The notes: generated by a model not told the origin, from the sequence alone. A DNA stretch of 64,000 bases from Rahnella rivi (GCF_019049655.1 NZ_JAFMOX010000053.1:62001-126000), one strand, 5' to 3'; positions 42,328-51,298 are shown, counted from the first letter of the stretch. Translations and numbers: made by a program.

Positions 42328-44136
42328 ATGGCTAATTTCTTTGACCAGTTTGACGAAGGTCAGGCCGTAACGCAGCCACAGCAAGACTCTAACTTTTTCG
42401 ACCAGTTTGATGGGGCAGATAAATCTCTGGTCAATGATGAAGGGGTTATAGGTCAGATGGCTCAAGGAGTAACTGAGGCTGGGAAATCAATTGCTCAGGC
42501 CGCAGTAAACACCGCGAATATCATTCCTGAAGTAGGGGATGCCGTCGTTAGCGCCGGTGCGTGGCTTGGTAATAAGCTAGGCATGGGGGATGGTACGTAT
42601 ACCCCGGCATCTCGATTCCAACTTCCTGAGCAAATGCAGCCACAGACCACTGCTGGTCGGGTGGCTGCCAATGCGCTGCCTTACTTAATCAACCCAGCAG
42701 GAAGGGCGGCATCCGGTGGGGCTAGATTAGCCAATCTTGCGGCAGAGAATGCGGTCGGCGTTCTGGCCGAAAACAGCAACAGTAATGACCCTGAGAAGTT
42801 GGCTACCGATTTAGCGACATCTGCAGCGTTGAGTGGTGTGACTCGTGGATTAACTAATGCGGTGGGCGCCGGATATCGTGCGGCGAAAGGCACTCTGTCC
42901 CCAGAAGCCAAAGCGGCAACAGAATTCGCAGAAGCCAACGACTTGCCGCTAATGACTTCTGACGTAGTTCCACCTGGCACATTTGCTGGCCGCTCTGCGC
43001 AGGCTCTTGGTGAAAAGATACCAATCACCGGAACCGGTGCCCCTCGCCGTGCTCAGCAGAATGCTCGAAGCCAACTGGTTCAGGATTATGCCGAGAAGTT
43101 TGGTGATGTTCAGCCAGATGAGATCGTGCAAAGCCTCCGCCGTCAGACCAATAAGGTCAAACAGGCTGCAGGGAATAGGCTCTCAGATATCCAGAATCAA
43201 ATGTCTTCCGTCGGCGCTGTAACGCCAACAACGGCTTTAACTACGCTGGATACTGAGATTGCTAACCTTTCCAAGCTAGGAAAGGTAGCCGACACGCAAA
43301 CCATTTCTAAGTTGCAGGCCTACCGAGATGAATTGGCGGGAGCAGCAGACTTTAATCAGCTTCGCAGTCTGCGTACGCAGTTTAGGCAAGACGTTAAGGG
43401 AGAGCGAGTGGTGTGGCCTACAAGGTCTGAAGCATCAGTGAATAGGGTGTATTCCGCGCTGACAGGTGATTTAGACAATGCCGTTTCAACAAATCTCGGC
43501 GCAGCCACAGCGAACAGATATCGACAAGCCAACGCTGCATATGCAAACGAAGCTCAGATGGTTAACAACACCAGACTGAAGAACGTATTGCAGAAGGGTG
43601 ATTTAACGCCAGAGGTGGTTAATAACCTGCTGTTCAGCAAAAAGCCAAGTGAGGTTCGCCAACTCTACGCTTCCCTTGATAGTAAGGGTCGTTCAGCTGC
43701 GAGAACGGCGGTGATCGGGAAGGCTTACGAAAAGTCAGGTGGTAGCCCGGATAAATTCCTCAATGAGGTTAATCGACTCGGATCACAGACGGGGATTTTG
43801 TTTAAGGGTGCCGACCAGCAATACCTGAAGGGTCTGACAAACTACCTTGATTCAACACGCCGTGCTGCGAGAGCTGGAGCAGTAACACCAACCGGGCAAG
43901 AACTCCTTCAGTTTGGTGCTCCAACAGCGGCTGCGGCTGACATTCTCGGTACTGGCGGCGTAGCAACCACGGCTTTTGCTGGATACGGCGGATTGGCGAG
44001 GGCATACGAAAGCCAGCCAGTAAGAACGGCGATGCTGCGACTAGCCAACACGCCTAAAGGTTCATCTGCATTTGAGAAAAACCTTGAGGTTGTAAACAGA
44101 GCGCTCACGGCAACAGCTCAGGGTGCAAAAGATTAA
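42328..44136 (+). CDS. DNA ejection protein, P22 gp16-like
   Basis: 602 residues against 609 in P22 gp16. The N-terminus contains two FFDQFD repeats (ANFFDQFDEG, SNFFDQFDGA). Long helical region after residue 230. Acts last of the three ejection proteins to let DNA cross the envelope. It is followed by a terminator at 44251. Confidence 0.88.
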   Translation: MANFFDQFDEGQAVTQPQQDSNFFDQFDGADKSLVNDEGVIGQMAQGVTEAGKSIAQAAVNTANIIPEVGDAVVSAGAWLGNKLGMGDGTYTPASRFQLPEQMQPQTTAGRVAANALPYLINPAGRAASGGARLANLAAENAVGVLAENSNSNDPEKLATDLATSAALSGVTRGLTNAVGAGYRAAKGTLSPEAKAATEFAEANDLPLMTSDVVPPGTFAGRSAQALGEKIPITGTGAPRRAQQNARSQLVQDYAEKFGDVQPDEIVQSLRRQTNKVKQAAGNRLSDIQNQMSSVGAVTPTTALTTLDTEIANLSKLGKVADTQTISKLQAYRDELAGAADFNQLRSLRTQFRQDVKGERVVWPTRSEASVNRVYSALTGDLDNAVSTNLGAATANRYRQANAAYANEAQMVNNTRLKNVLQKGDLTPEVVNNLLFSKKPSEVRQLYASLDSKGRSAARTAVIGKAYEKSGGSPDKFLNEVNRLGSQTGILFKGADQQYLKGLTNYLDSTRRAARAGAVTPTGQELLQFGAPTAAAADILGTGGVATTAFAGYGGLARAYESQPVRTAMLRLANTPKGSSAFEKNLEVVNRALTATAQGAKD

Positions 44137-44228
44137 CGTTTATTCTTACCCTGACGCCATGCATCGTAAAAAGAATCGGCGAACATCCAGATAACAAAAG
44201 CTATTGCCAAGCATTGCAGAAAAAACAT
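44133..44228 (-). CDS. 31-residue membrane microprotein
   Basis: Antisense to the late genes: ATG at 44228 with a GAGGTGG site, TAA at 44133 overlapping the gp16 stop. The protein has one membrane segment (FFLQCLAIAFVIWMFADSF) and a basic tail (WRQGKNKR). It occupies the region where P22 encodes leftward lysogenic-conversion genes such as sieA. Function unknown; superinfection exclusion is one possibility. Confidence 0.5.
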   Translation of the reverse strand: MFFLQCLAIAFVIWMFADSFYDAWRQGKNKR

Positions 44229-44250
44229 AAGCCACCTCGTTAATTAACAA

Positions 44251-44273
44251 CCCGCCTCTGCGGGTATTTTTTA
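44251..44273 (+). terminator. Terminator after gp16
   Basis: CCCGC-CTCT-GCGGG stem followed by TATTTTTTATT. A second inverted repeat (CCACAAG/CTTGTGG, 44291-44310) sits in the leader of the tailspike gene. Confidence 0.8.
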
Positions 44274-44336
44274 TTGCCTAAATAATAGCACCACAAGCCA
44301 TGCCTTGTGGGGTTAACCCATACCTGGAGTTTAAGA

Positions 44337-46424
44337 ATGGCCGACATTATTCCGAACGTTGTTGTTTCCATGCCATCTCAGTTGTTCACGCTGGCTCGGT
44401 CATTCAAAGCTGCCGCGAACGGGAAGATTTATATTGGTAAGATTGACACAGACCCAACAATACCTACAAACAGGATTCAGGTTTATTTAGAGAATGAGGA
44501 TGGATCTCACGTACCAGTTAATCAGCCTATATTGATTAACGCGGGGGGGTATCCTGTTTATCTAGGGCAGGTATCAAAATTTGTGACCATTGAAGGTCAC
44601 AGCATGGCTATTTATGATTTCATCGGGGTTCAGCAATTCTATTTTCCAAACATTCTTAAATACGACCCGGATCAGTTCCAACAAAGACTTTCTAGCTATT
44701 CTGATGGGCAAGGTGATGCACTAGTAGCTGTCAAGCAGCCTATAGAACATGCCAAAGAAATGACCCAGCATGCTTTTAATTCTCTTGAAGTTAACCTAGC
44801 TCATATAAAGGGTGGCGACCCAGACGGCACAGATACACAGCTAGCGATGCAATCACTAATTAACCACCTTTCATCTAAAGGAGGTGGTTCGCTAAACGTA
44901 ACCGTATCTGGAACCTATCTATTTAGTTCAGAGTTAACTCTACTTTCTAATGTGAAAATTAATTTAGGAGAGGGAGTTGTCCTAAAGAAAAACTACAGCG
45001 GCGGAGTGTTTTTCAGAGTTAATCCATCGTCTGCTAACAACATTGGCGTATTTGGCGGCACGATTGATGGAGGAGGTCAAACCTATCCTACCGAATCATT
45101 CGACATTTTTGCGGTAACGAGCGCTCGAGGAATTACGTTCCAAAGGACAACGTTCTTAGATGTGGTTGACTTCCACGCTATTGACCTTGCGGATTGCCGT
45201 GATGTGGTTGTGCGGGATTGTAAGTTTTTAGGATTCAAGCCTCTTGTGGATCGCACATATTCAGAAGCAATACAATTAGACCCAGGATTCGACTCAACGG
45301 GTAGTTACCTGCCAAACATAAATGTAACAGTAGACAACTGTTACTTTGGACCCAACCCTAGCAACCCAGTATCCGGTTTTGGTTCCTGGGGGGCTGGAGT
45401 TGGTAACCACGCAAATGCATATGGAAATCAAGATAAGAATATTAAGATCATCAATTCAAGATTTGAAAACATGCTTTTTGCAGGTGTCAGGGTTTTTAAC
45501 TGGAATGATTATCTTATTTCTGGTTGTACATTTATAGGTGGAACTGCGCGTGGCATTCATGTGACTCCATTTCCAAACTCAGTTAAACCTCAGGGGTCAA
45601 GAAGGGGTCGGATTATAGGAAATAATTTTGACGGAGTAAGGAGCCCAGTTCTTTTAGCTGCCCCTACATACCCTTATACGGACGCATCAGATGCTTTTCA
45701 CGAAGATATTGTTGTGTCAAACAACACAATGGTAATGACAGAAGATCTTTCTGCTGCAATAGATGCACGCTGGTGCTCCGGCCTTACCGTAACTGGTAAT
45801 GTAGCATCGGGAGGTAACGGATTTTTTGCCGGTCGATTCGTTAACAAGACCGTAGTATCTAACAATCAGTACAATGATGGTACTAGTAGCGGAATCTGGA
45901 TAGCAGAAACAGATGCTACATTATTCATTAGCACCGGACTTACATATGACATCATTATTGCTGGTAATCTATTAAGGAATATTTCTTTGAACGGGGTGCA
46001 TGTAAATGCCGCATGCAAAAATGTAAATGTATCGAATAATATAATAATTGGCGCATCTAGTGCAGATACCACGCACAACGGAATACGCGTCGACGCAGCA
46101 GCAGCAAATGTCAATGTAAGCAATAATCAGGTCAGAGATGGCGGGGCAGCTAACAAGCCTGGGGTGGGAATTGCCGCAACCAGCACCTGCGTTAACATAC
46201 TATTCTCTGGCAACCAGTCATTCGGTACCGCAGCTACCCATAACAACCAAGGCACAGGAAATAGCTCGGTTATTATATTCGGCGATACCGGACTTCCATC
46301 ATCAAGCGCAAATGCAGTTGGGGCTCCTGTAGGCTCTATATACACCCGGCAGGATGGTGGCGCATTAACTACTTTGTATGTCAAGGAGAGCGGAACTTCA
46401 TCGGCAGGATGGGTGGCGAAATAA
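44337..46424 (+). CDS. Tailspike with P22 head-binding domain and different beta-helix body
   Basis: 695 residues from the ATG at 44337 (CTGGAG site). Residues 1-115 match the P22 tailspike head-binding domain ([40 protein letters not shown]). The body is unrelated to P22 gp9: a pectate-lyase-like start ([19 protein letters not shown]), many parallel beta-helix coils ([13 protein letters not shown] and similar), and an end [10 protein letters not shown]...[15 protein letters not shown] common in phage spikes. It should bind and perhaps cleave the host O-antigen. Visibly AT-rich. Confidence 0.92.
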   Translation: MADIIPNVVVSMPSQLFTLARSFKAAANGKIYIGKIDTDPTIPTNRIQVYLENEDGSHVPVNQPILINAGGYPVYLGQVSKFVTIEGHSMAIYDFIGVQQFYFPNILKYDPDQFQQRLSSYSDGQGDALVAVKQPIEHAKEMTQHAFNSLEVNLAHIKGGDPDGTDTQLAMQSLINHLSSKGGGSLNVTVSGTYLFSSELTLLSNVKINLGEGVVLKKNYSGGVFFRVNPSSANNIGVFGGTIDGGGQTYPTESFDIFAVTSARGITFQRTTFLDVVDFHAIDLADCRDVVVRDCKFLGFKPLVDRTYSEAIQLDPGFDSTGSYLPNINVTVDNCYFGPNPSNPVSGFGSWGAGVGNHANAYGNQDKNIKIINSRFENMLFAGVRVFNWNDYLISGCTFIGGTARGIHVTPFPNSVKPQGSRRGRIIGNNFDGVRSPVLLAAPTYPYTDASDAFHEDIVVSNNTMVMTEDLSAAIDARWCSGLTVTGNVASGGNGFFAGRFVNKTVVSNNQYNDGTSSGIWIAETDATLFISTGLTYDIIIAGNLLRNISLNGVHVNAACKNVNVSNNIIIGASSADTTHNGIRVDAAAANVNVSNNQVRDGGAANKPGVGIAATSTCVNILFSGNQSFGTAATHNNQGTGNSSVIIFGDTGLPSSSANAVGAPVGSIYTRQDGGALTTLYVKESGTSSAGWVAK

Positions 46425-46444
46425 AAAACGCCCTAAAAGGGCGT
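46422..46444. terminator. Bidirectional terminator between tailspike and acyltransferase
   Basis: ACGCCC-TAAAA-GGGCGT stem flanked by A6 on one side and an AT-rich tract on the other. On the minus strand it ends in T6 and serves the acyltransferase gene; it also lies right at the tailspike stop. Confidence 0.85.
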
Positions 46445-46445
46445 G

Positions 46446-47219
46446 CTATTTAAATTTTGTCCTACCTGAAATCATGATGGTGAGAGAGGCTTTCAGTCTA
46501 CTAAGAAATCCAATGAACTCGACAGGCTCTAAAGATTCTCGTGAGGCTACAACTCCAGACTTAGTCCTATTCCAGTATTTAGATTTTTTTAAGACCTCCG
46601 GCTTATAAAATGGGGGGCTCTGAGTAAGATGGGGCCTCTCCCATGCAATATCCTTTTTTATTACTCTTGCTGGATGCCCAACCGCGAGGACGTTATTGGA
46701 TATCTTGTTTTTTAATAAACTACGATATCCAATAATACTTCCTTGTCCAACATCAGCCCCGCCAAGAAGTGATGAGAAGGCACCTATCCATACGTGCTCA
46801 CCGATTGTTATGTTTTGGCATGGGTTCAGTCTATTGTCTGTATTCACATCAAAAAAAGCATGGGCATCATCAGATCTAAGCTCCACACCCTTGGCAATCA
46901 TTGAGTCTTCCCCGATGTGCACCTTGGAACCCTCCGCAGTAGAAATGTAGCAATGTCCGGCAGTAGTTACCTTGTCCGCGATAACTACCTCGCAGTCTTC
47001 GCCAAGCCGAACAAATCCAGTGAAGGTACTGTTTCCTATAGAACAAGTTGCATTGTTGCAATCGAAAGAGATGGTGGCTTTTTTAATCCGGGTGATGTCG
47101 GAAACGATCAATGTGTTGTTTTTTCCTAAAAAAACAACCTTTACTCCCGCCAGCTCTTCACCGGAATAGGCTATAGAGTTCCCATTTTCATCATGATATT
47201 TCTGAAGGGTTGTTTCCAT
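46446..47219 (-). CDS. Left-handed beta-helix acyltransferase, possible O-antigen modification
   Basis: 257 residues. Hexapeptide repeats (IGNSTFTGFVRLGEDCEVVIAD, VHIGEDSMIAKGVELRSDD, ITIGEHVWIGAFSSLLGG) and the ending NVLAVGHPARVIKKDIAWERP are those of LbH O-acetyltransferases using acetyl-CoA; the histidine in DDAHAFFD is a candidate catalytic residue. It is opposite to the late genes, AT-rich and beside the tailspike, so expression in the lysogen and alteration of the phage receptor is a good inference. Confidence 0.85.
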   Translation of the reverse strand: METTLQKYHDENGNSIAYSGEELAGVKVVFLGKNNTLIVSDITRIKKATISFDCNNATCSIGNSTFTGFVRLGEDCEVVIADKVTTAGHCYISTAEGSKVHIGEDSMIAKGVELRSDDAHAFFDVNTDNRLNPCQNITIGEHVWIGAFSSLLGGADVGQGSIIGYRSLLKNKISNNVLAVGHPARVIKKDIAWERPHLTQSPPFYKPEVLKKSKYWNRTKSGVVASRESLEPVEFIGFLSRLKASLTIMISGRTKFK

Positions 47220-47304
47220 TCAGTAGTTTGCTCCATTTATGCTTCATAGAATTTTAAATGAATGTACAAACTACAAAAGATGTATGCAAACAATACTGAC
47301 TGAA

Positions 47305-47406
47305 TTAATAGTCATTAGAAGAATCGTCAGTTCCTGACTTCATTACCCAACAAACCAGACCGACCAAAATCGCCAGGGCGATGAGCACAATCAGCATAAT
47401 CTTCAT
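47305..47406 (-). CDS. 33-residue single-span membrane microprotein
   Basis: ATG at 47406, TAA at 47305. One membrane span (MLIVLIALAILVGLVCWVM) and an acidic tail (SGTDDSSNDY). It is upstream of the acyltransferase on the same strand and may be expressed with it from the lysogen. The ribosome site is weak. Function unknown. Confidence 0.5.
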   Translation of the reverse strand: MKIMLIVLIALAILVGLVCWVMKSGTDDSSNDY

Positions 47407-47523
47407 AATGTTCTTTGCTCTCAAAGTTTTGGCGATCTTCTGCCCAATCACCACAAATTACCAATGGGTATTACCGATCATAAAACTGTAATCGATCGTT
47501 GTTATCGATGGATGAAATGTGAT

Positions 47524-47545
47524 TATACTGTATTCATGAACAGTG
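47524..47545 (+). promoter_or_regulatory. LexA (SOS) box overlapping a promoter
   Basis: TACTGTATTCATGAACAGTG (47526-47545) matches the SOS box with intact CTGT-N8-ACAG. A -10-like TATACT (47524-47529) overlaps its left end; a weak TTGTTA lies about 19 bases before. The gene starting at 47560 follows. Confidence 0.8.
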
Positions 47546-47559
47546 TTTGTGAGGTTGTT

Positions 47560-47832
47560 ATGGCTAAGAAGGATTTGGGTTTTGATATCGTGTACCGCGG
47601 CGAGACACGTGATCGCATAGAGCCGGGCAAGTACGTCTTCTTCCAGCGCCTGAAAGAGCACGGTGGCGGTTATTGGCTGGGTCAGGCATATGATGACTGG
47701 TTTGGCTTCGTGATCGAGGAGCCGGTGTCACTGAGGTATGGGATGGAGATGTTGCAGACAATCGCGGGGCAGCAGAAAGACATCATGAAGTTTGATGACA
47801 GCCTGGATAACTTCATGCTGAAGAGTGAGTGA
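47560..47832 (+). CDS. SOS-controlled prophage protein of unknown function
   Basis: 90 residues. I start it at the ATG at 47560, with GAGG upstream; the longer frame from 47464 would run through the promoter and SOS box. The sequence (YRGETRDRIEPGKYVFFQRLKEHGGGYWLGQAYDDWFGFV) shows no known motif. It is the last gene before attR, next to the LexA site, so it is expected to be made during DNA damage. Roles as antirepressor, induction modulator or host-takeover factor are all possible. Confidence 0.7.
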   Translation: MAKKDLGFDIVYRGETRDRIEPGKYVFFQRLKEHGGGYWLGQAYDDWFGFVIEEPVSLRYGMEMLQTIAGQQKDIMKFDDSLDNFMLKSE

Positions 47833-47841
47833 AATGAGCAG

Positions 47842-47858
47842 GGGGCATATTCGGGGCA
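47842..47858 (+). repeat. Right copy of the 17-bp repeat near attR
   Basis: GGGGCATATTCGGGGCA, 16 of 17 bases equal to 7461-7477 and in the same orientation. It lies 128 bases inside the attR core. Candidate integrase arm site. Confidence 0.45.
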
Positions 47859-47862
47859 AAAA

Positions 47863-47916
47863 ATTACCGCAAACCGATGTTACTACGTGACAAGCAGCGT
47901 TTCAGTTTGCGGTAAT
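47863..47916. repeat. 12-bp inverted repeat before attR
   Basis: ATTACCGCAAAC (47863-47874) and GTTTGCGGTAAT (47905-47916) are perfect inverted copies 30 bases apart. Together with the 17-bp repeat they fill the 150 bases between the last prophage gene and attR, where arm sites and accessory factor sites are expected. Confidence 0.6.
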
Positions 47917-47985
47917 ACTCTGTTTCAACCGTGATTAAAACTTACTTCATGTCACTTCGGTTTACGGCAGCCGCCTATCCTGAAC

Positions 47986-48008
47986 AAGCCAAGCTGGGCG
48001 AAGTAACT
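47986..48008. other. attR core
   Basis: Exact copy of the 23-bp attL core, including a duplicate of the last ycgN codons and stop without the gene. Beyond it the host sequence continues with a hairpin at 48049. Confidence 0.92.
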
Positions 48009-48048
48009 GTCTGAAGTAATCATCTGAAGTGAACTGCAGATGGAAAGC

Positions 48049-48069
48049 GATGCGGCAAGCCGCCGCATC
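48049..48069 (+). terminator. Hairpin downstream of the original ycgN end
   Basis: Perfect 8-bp stem (GATGCGGC/GCCGCATC) with a 5-base loop. Before insertion it lay about 45 bases after ycgN and may have been its terminator; there is no T run. Confidence 0.45.
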
Positions 48070-48078
48070 ACTGTGCCG

Positions 48079-48276
48079 TCACATGGCTGACGACGATCCC
48101 ACAAAGATGATGGCAATCACGAACGACACCACCGCCAGAGCCGATAACAGGCAATTGCCGGGCGTCAGGAACTTGCTGTTATTCTTGCTTCTGTGATTTC
48201 GGAACAATATGACGATCATCACTATCCCAATCAGGACAAACACTGCGGCACCGGTGTAACTGGCAACTGGAGTCAT
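48079..48276 (-). CDS. Small two-span membrane protein
   Basis: 65 residues with two hydrophobic segments (TGAAVFVLIGIVMIVILF and CLLSALAVVSFVIAIIFVG) and a basic loop between them (RNHRSKNNSK). A GAGGAAA site precedes the ATG. Not recognised; probably an inner membrane protein. Confidence 0.65.
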   Translation of the reverse strand: MTPVASYTGAAVFVLIGIVMIVILFRNHRSKNNSKFLTPGNCLLSALAVVSFVIAIIFVGSSSAM

Positions 48277-48355
48277 GGTTGTTTCCTCATTCTCAGCTAA
48301 ACCTTAATGATAGCCTATGTGAGTCAATTCATTAGGATTTGGCATATTTCCCCGA

Positions 48356-49012
48356 TTATTCTGCCAGCCTGCGCGCCTCCCATTGTTCCGGGGTGAGGGT
48401 TTTTACATCGAACTGCTCCCGCGTTCTGCAATAGGTGTTGCCACCCATGCGACCGACCGCATCCATCAGTTTCTGGTCGATGTGTAAATTCTCCGGGTTC
48501 ACGGCATCACTGCGCACATAAACCCCTACCACTTCGCCCAGAATAATTTCACGGGCGGCGCCCACCTGCAAAATGGTATGCCGCCGACACTCCAGCGCGG
48601 CCGGTGCGGCGAGAATACGCGGGCTGCGCACCCGTTCACCGGGCGTTGTCTCAAGCCCTGCCTCATCAAGTTCATTGACCTGCGGACCAAATTTGATGGC
48701 ACAGATTTCCATCTGGCTGACCAGCGCATCGTCGACAATGTGCACGGTAAACTCACCGGTTTCACGAATATTGCGCGCCGTGTCTTTAAAGCGCATGTCG
48801 GCATAATTCTCCACGCCAATCGCCACAATTGCCGGATCGTGAGTGAGCACATTGAAAAAACTGAAGGGTCCCGCATTCGGAATGCCGTCTGTGCTCAGGG
48901 TCGTCACCAGCGCGACAGGGCGGGGGATCACCGTGCCGATCAAAATTTTGTAGCGTTCCCTCTCAGTCAGCGTCGCAAAATCAAAATAGGTATGGGATGT
49001 CTTGCTGTTCAT
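48356..49012 (-). CDS. Flavin reductase-like (FMN-binding split barrel) protein
   Basis: 218 residues. Sequence LIGTVIPRPVALVTTLSTDGIPNAGPFSFFNVLTHDPAIVAIG is the FMN-binding split-barrel pattern of the flavin reductase/DIM6 family; VHIVDDALVSQM and LGEVVGVYV are also typical. Such proteins supply reduced flavin to a monooxygenase or act directly as reductases, but no monooxygenase is in this cluster. It begins one base after the stop of the M24 gene and is probably cotranscribed with it. Confidence 0.85.
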   Translation of the reverse strand: MNSKTSHTYFDFATLTERERYKILIGTVIPRPVALVTTLSTDGIPNAGPFSFFNVLTHDPAIVAIGVENYADMRFKDTARNIRETGEFTVHIVDDALVSQMEICAIKFGPQVNELDEAGLETTPGERVRSPRILAAPAALECRRHTILQVGAAREIILGEVVGVYVRSDAVNPENLHIDQKLMDAVGRMGGNTYCRTREQFDVKTLTPEQWEARRLAE

Positions 49013-49013
49013 C

Positions 49014-50438
49014 TCAGGCTCCGGTTTTTATGCGATGTGTCTCAAGCGGGGTATGACGGCTGAGGTTCTCAAACCCGTCCCGGGTGACGACGTAGCAATC
49101 GCCGATATTACATCCGGCGGACAGCGGTTCCAGCCATTGGGCGTGCAGCACAAACACCATGCCTTCTTCCAGGCGATCGTAGTTATGAGATGAAATATTA
49201 AAACTGTTTTGCGCGCCCGCCATGCCAACGGAATGGCCGAGATTAGGATTGTGCGGACCGTGCGTCGCCGGATAAACGTGCATCAGTGTCCGACCCTGCG
49301 CTTCCCAGTCGATATCACGCACATACTGACGCGGAATAAGTCTTGCGGAACCGTCTGACTCCGGCGACCAGTTGTAAGGCATGGTGCGCGCTTCCGGTGA
49401 CGTCAGCATGCCGCGCTCTATCATCGGGCCAAACGCGGCATTGTTAATGTCCCGCATCAGTGCGCCGGGTTTTATCAGCTGCTCGGCACGCTTAACGCCT
49501 TGTGTGCAGGCGGCCAGCACCTCTTCCTGGCGCGAGGTGATCTCGCCGACGGCGATCATACGCGCCGTCTGCGCGGTATATCCCCGCCAGGTGACGTTCG
49601 AAATGTACAGATTAATCAGATCACCGGGACGGACGACGTGGCCGTAAGGTTTTCCGCAGTGCGTACCAAATTCATTAATGCCAATCTGATAGCCGTCGCC
49701 GGTTTCGCCGCCAAAAGCCATTTGTGCGGCGGTAAACGCGGCGAAGATTTCGTGATCGGTCACGCCGGGTCTGGCGACGTGATAAGCCGCCTGAGTGCCG
49801 ATGCTGATCAACTGCGCCGCGGCGCGGAACATCTCAATTTCACGGGGTGACCTGACTTTTTGCAGCCGGTCGAGAATGGCGTTGTCGGCAACGAACTGAC
49901 AGCCGGGTAACCGCGCGCTGAGGGCGGCCCAAAAGGTGAGGGAGGTCCGGTCGCCGATCCTGCCAATTTGTGCATTCTTCATGCCCAGCCGTGAAAGGAT
50001 GTCTGCGCACTTTTCTGCCGTGTTTAACACCGCATCGCCAGGGCGATCGGCATACTCGCGGCCCACCGGACCAATCTGCCAGATATCTTCCACCAGCAGA
50101 GGCTCACCGCCCGGCGGCAGCAGTACCGACTGGGTGAAGAATGATAGCAGGGTCAGCGGTTTATCTGAGTCCGTCGGGATAATCAGGACCCCTTCGCGCA
50201 TCCAGTCGCAAATGTAGCGCAGGTAGGCATTAGAGGCATGGAACCAGCCCACGCTGCCGGCATGAACGACGATCGCATCGTGCCCGGCCTCAACGGCCTG
50301 ACGTCTGATTTTGCGCAGGCGCTCCTCAAACTCCTCCAGCGGAAGAGGCAACGGGGCGGAGAAGTCGAAATCTGGCTCGAAACCGGCCAGCAACGACCCG
50401 ATGCGATAGCCAGCGGCAGGTGTCGCACGAGTATTCAT
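49014..50438 (-). CDS. M24-fold (creatinase/aminopeptidase P type) protein with degenerate metal site
   Basis: 474 residues: N-terminal creatinase-like domain (to about residue 195) and C-terminal pita-bread domain (from KVRSPREIEMFRAAAQL). Of the five metal ligands of M24 peptidases only the histidine in GHSVGM (His402) is kept: the two aspartates are Tyr278 and Gln290 (GDLINLYISNVTWRGYTAQTARM), and the glutamates are His432 and Gly446. It is therefore unlikely to be a metallopeptidase; metal-free relatives in this fold hydrolyse small cyclic compounds such as ectoine or creatine. Substrate unknown; the neighbouring importer should carry it. Confidence 0.8.
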   Translation of the reverse strand: MNTRATPAAGYRIGSLLAGFEPDFDFSAPLPLPLEEFEERLRKIRRQAVEAGHDAIVVHAGSVGWFHASNAYLRYICDWMREGVLIIPTDSDKPLTLLSFFTQSVLLPPGGEPLLVEDIWQIGPVGREYADRPGDAVLNTAEKCADILSRLGMKNAQIGRIGDRTSLTFWAALSARLPGCQFVADNAILDRLQKVRSPREIEMFRAAAQLISIGTQAAYHVARPGVTDHEIFAAFTAAQMAFGGETGDGYQIGINEFGTHCGKPYGHVVRPGDLINLYISNVTWRGYTAQTARMIAVGEITSRQEEVLAACTQGVKRAEQLIKPGALMRDINNAAFGPMIERGMLTSPEARTMPYNWSPESDGSARLIPRQYVRDIDWEAQGRTLMHVYPATHGPHNPNLGHSVGMAGAQNSFNISSHNYDRLEEGMVFVLHAQWLEPLSAGCNIGDCYVVTRDGFENLSRHTPLETHRIKTGA

Positions 50439-50476
50439 AGGGTGTTCCTTTCAAATAAGATCATGGAAATGGCGTG

Positions 50477-51298
50477 TTAAGGCTGTCGCGCAGGGGTCAG
50501 CACCCGCCGGGCAACGAGCAGGCCGAGCAATGTCACGGCGATCAATATTCCTGACATTGCCGCCACGCGGACGTCGAGTGATTCTTCGATAAGCGCAAAC
50601 ATGCGCAACGGCAGAACGGTGGTGCGCGCGTCAGCCAGAAAAAGTGACACTGTGACGTTATCCAGCGACTGGATAAACACCAAAAAGGCACCGGCCAGGA
50701 TGCCCGGCGTCAGCAGCGGCAGCGTGACGCGTCGCAGCGTCATAAACCAGCTGGCGCCCAGGGTTGTCGAGGCTTCGGCAAGCGATGGATTCATGCCCTG
50801 TGCAACCACCGACACCGCGCGGTACATCAGCGGCCCGAACACCACCACGTGCCCGGTCACGGTCAGCCAGAGAGAAGGCGGGAAGCCGATAAAATTGGCG
50901 ACGATCAGCGCTGCCAGCCCATAAACCAGGCTTGGCAGAACCAGCGGTGCCAGCAGCAAAGGCTCGAGCGTATTGACGCTGCGGCGTTTCATGCGGGTCA
51001 TACCGATGGTGGCAGGCACCGCAAACAGCAGCGCGCCAGCCACCGCCAGACCGGCAATGTTCAGCGAGTTCCAGGCCGCAATGTGCTCCGTTGCCGATTT
51101 CACCGGGTCGAGCAGCGCTTCATACCAGCGCAGGGAAAAGCCCTGCGGCGGATACTTCAGCGTCTGCCCCGAGGTGAACGACATCATCAGGGCGATCACG
51201 ATCGGCGCCACCAGATAGATGACGCACAGCGTGCCAAAGCCGAAAACAAAAATCTTATACAGCAAAGACGGAAGCGGGTTTTCGCGATGTTTATGCAT
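50477..51298 (-). CDS. ABC transporter permease, PotC-like
   Basis: 273 residues, about six membrane spans, beginning KIFVFGFGTLCVIYLVAPIVIALMM. The EAA loop (LAEASTTLGASWFMTLRRVTLPLLTPG) that meets the ATPase is intact. Type I importer family of spermidine/putrescine and related transporters. Overlaps the other permease by 8 bases. Confidence 0.92.
   Translation of the reverse strand: MHKHRENPLPSLLYKIFVFGFGTLCVIYLVAPIVIALMMSFTSGQTLKYPPQGFSLRWYEALLDPVKSATEHIAAWNSLNIAGLAVAGALLFAVPATIGMTRMKRRSVNTLEPLLLAPLVLPSLVYGLAALIVANFIGFPPSLWLTVTGHVVVFGPLMYRAVSVVAQGMNPSLAEASTTLGASWFMTLRRVTLPLLTPGILAGAFLVFIQSLDNVTVSLFLADARTTVLPLRMFALIEESLDVRVAAMSGILIAVTLLGLLVARRVLTPARQP

Noticed and set aside
47464..47559. 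Extended N-terminus of the SOS-controlled protein
   Set aside because: The extension covers the LexA box and promoter; the ATG at 47560 has GAGG directly upstream.
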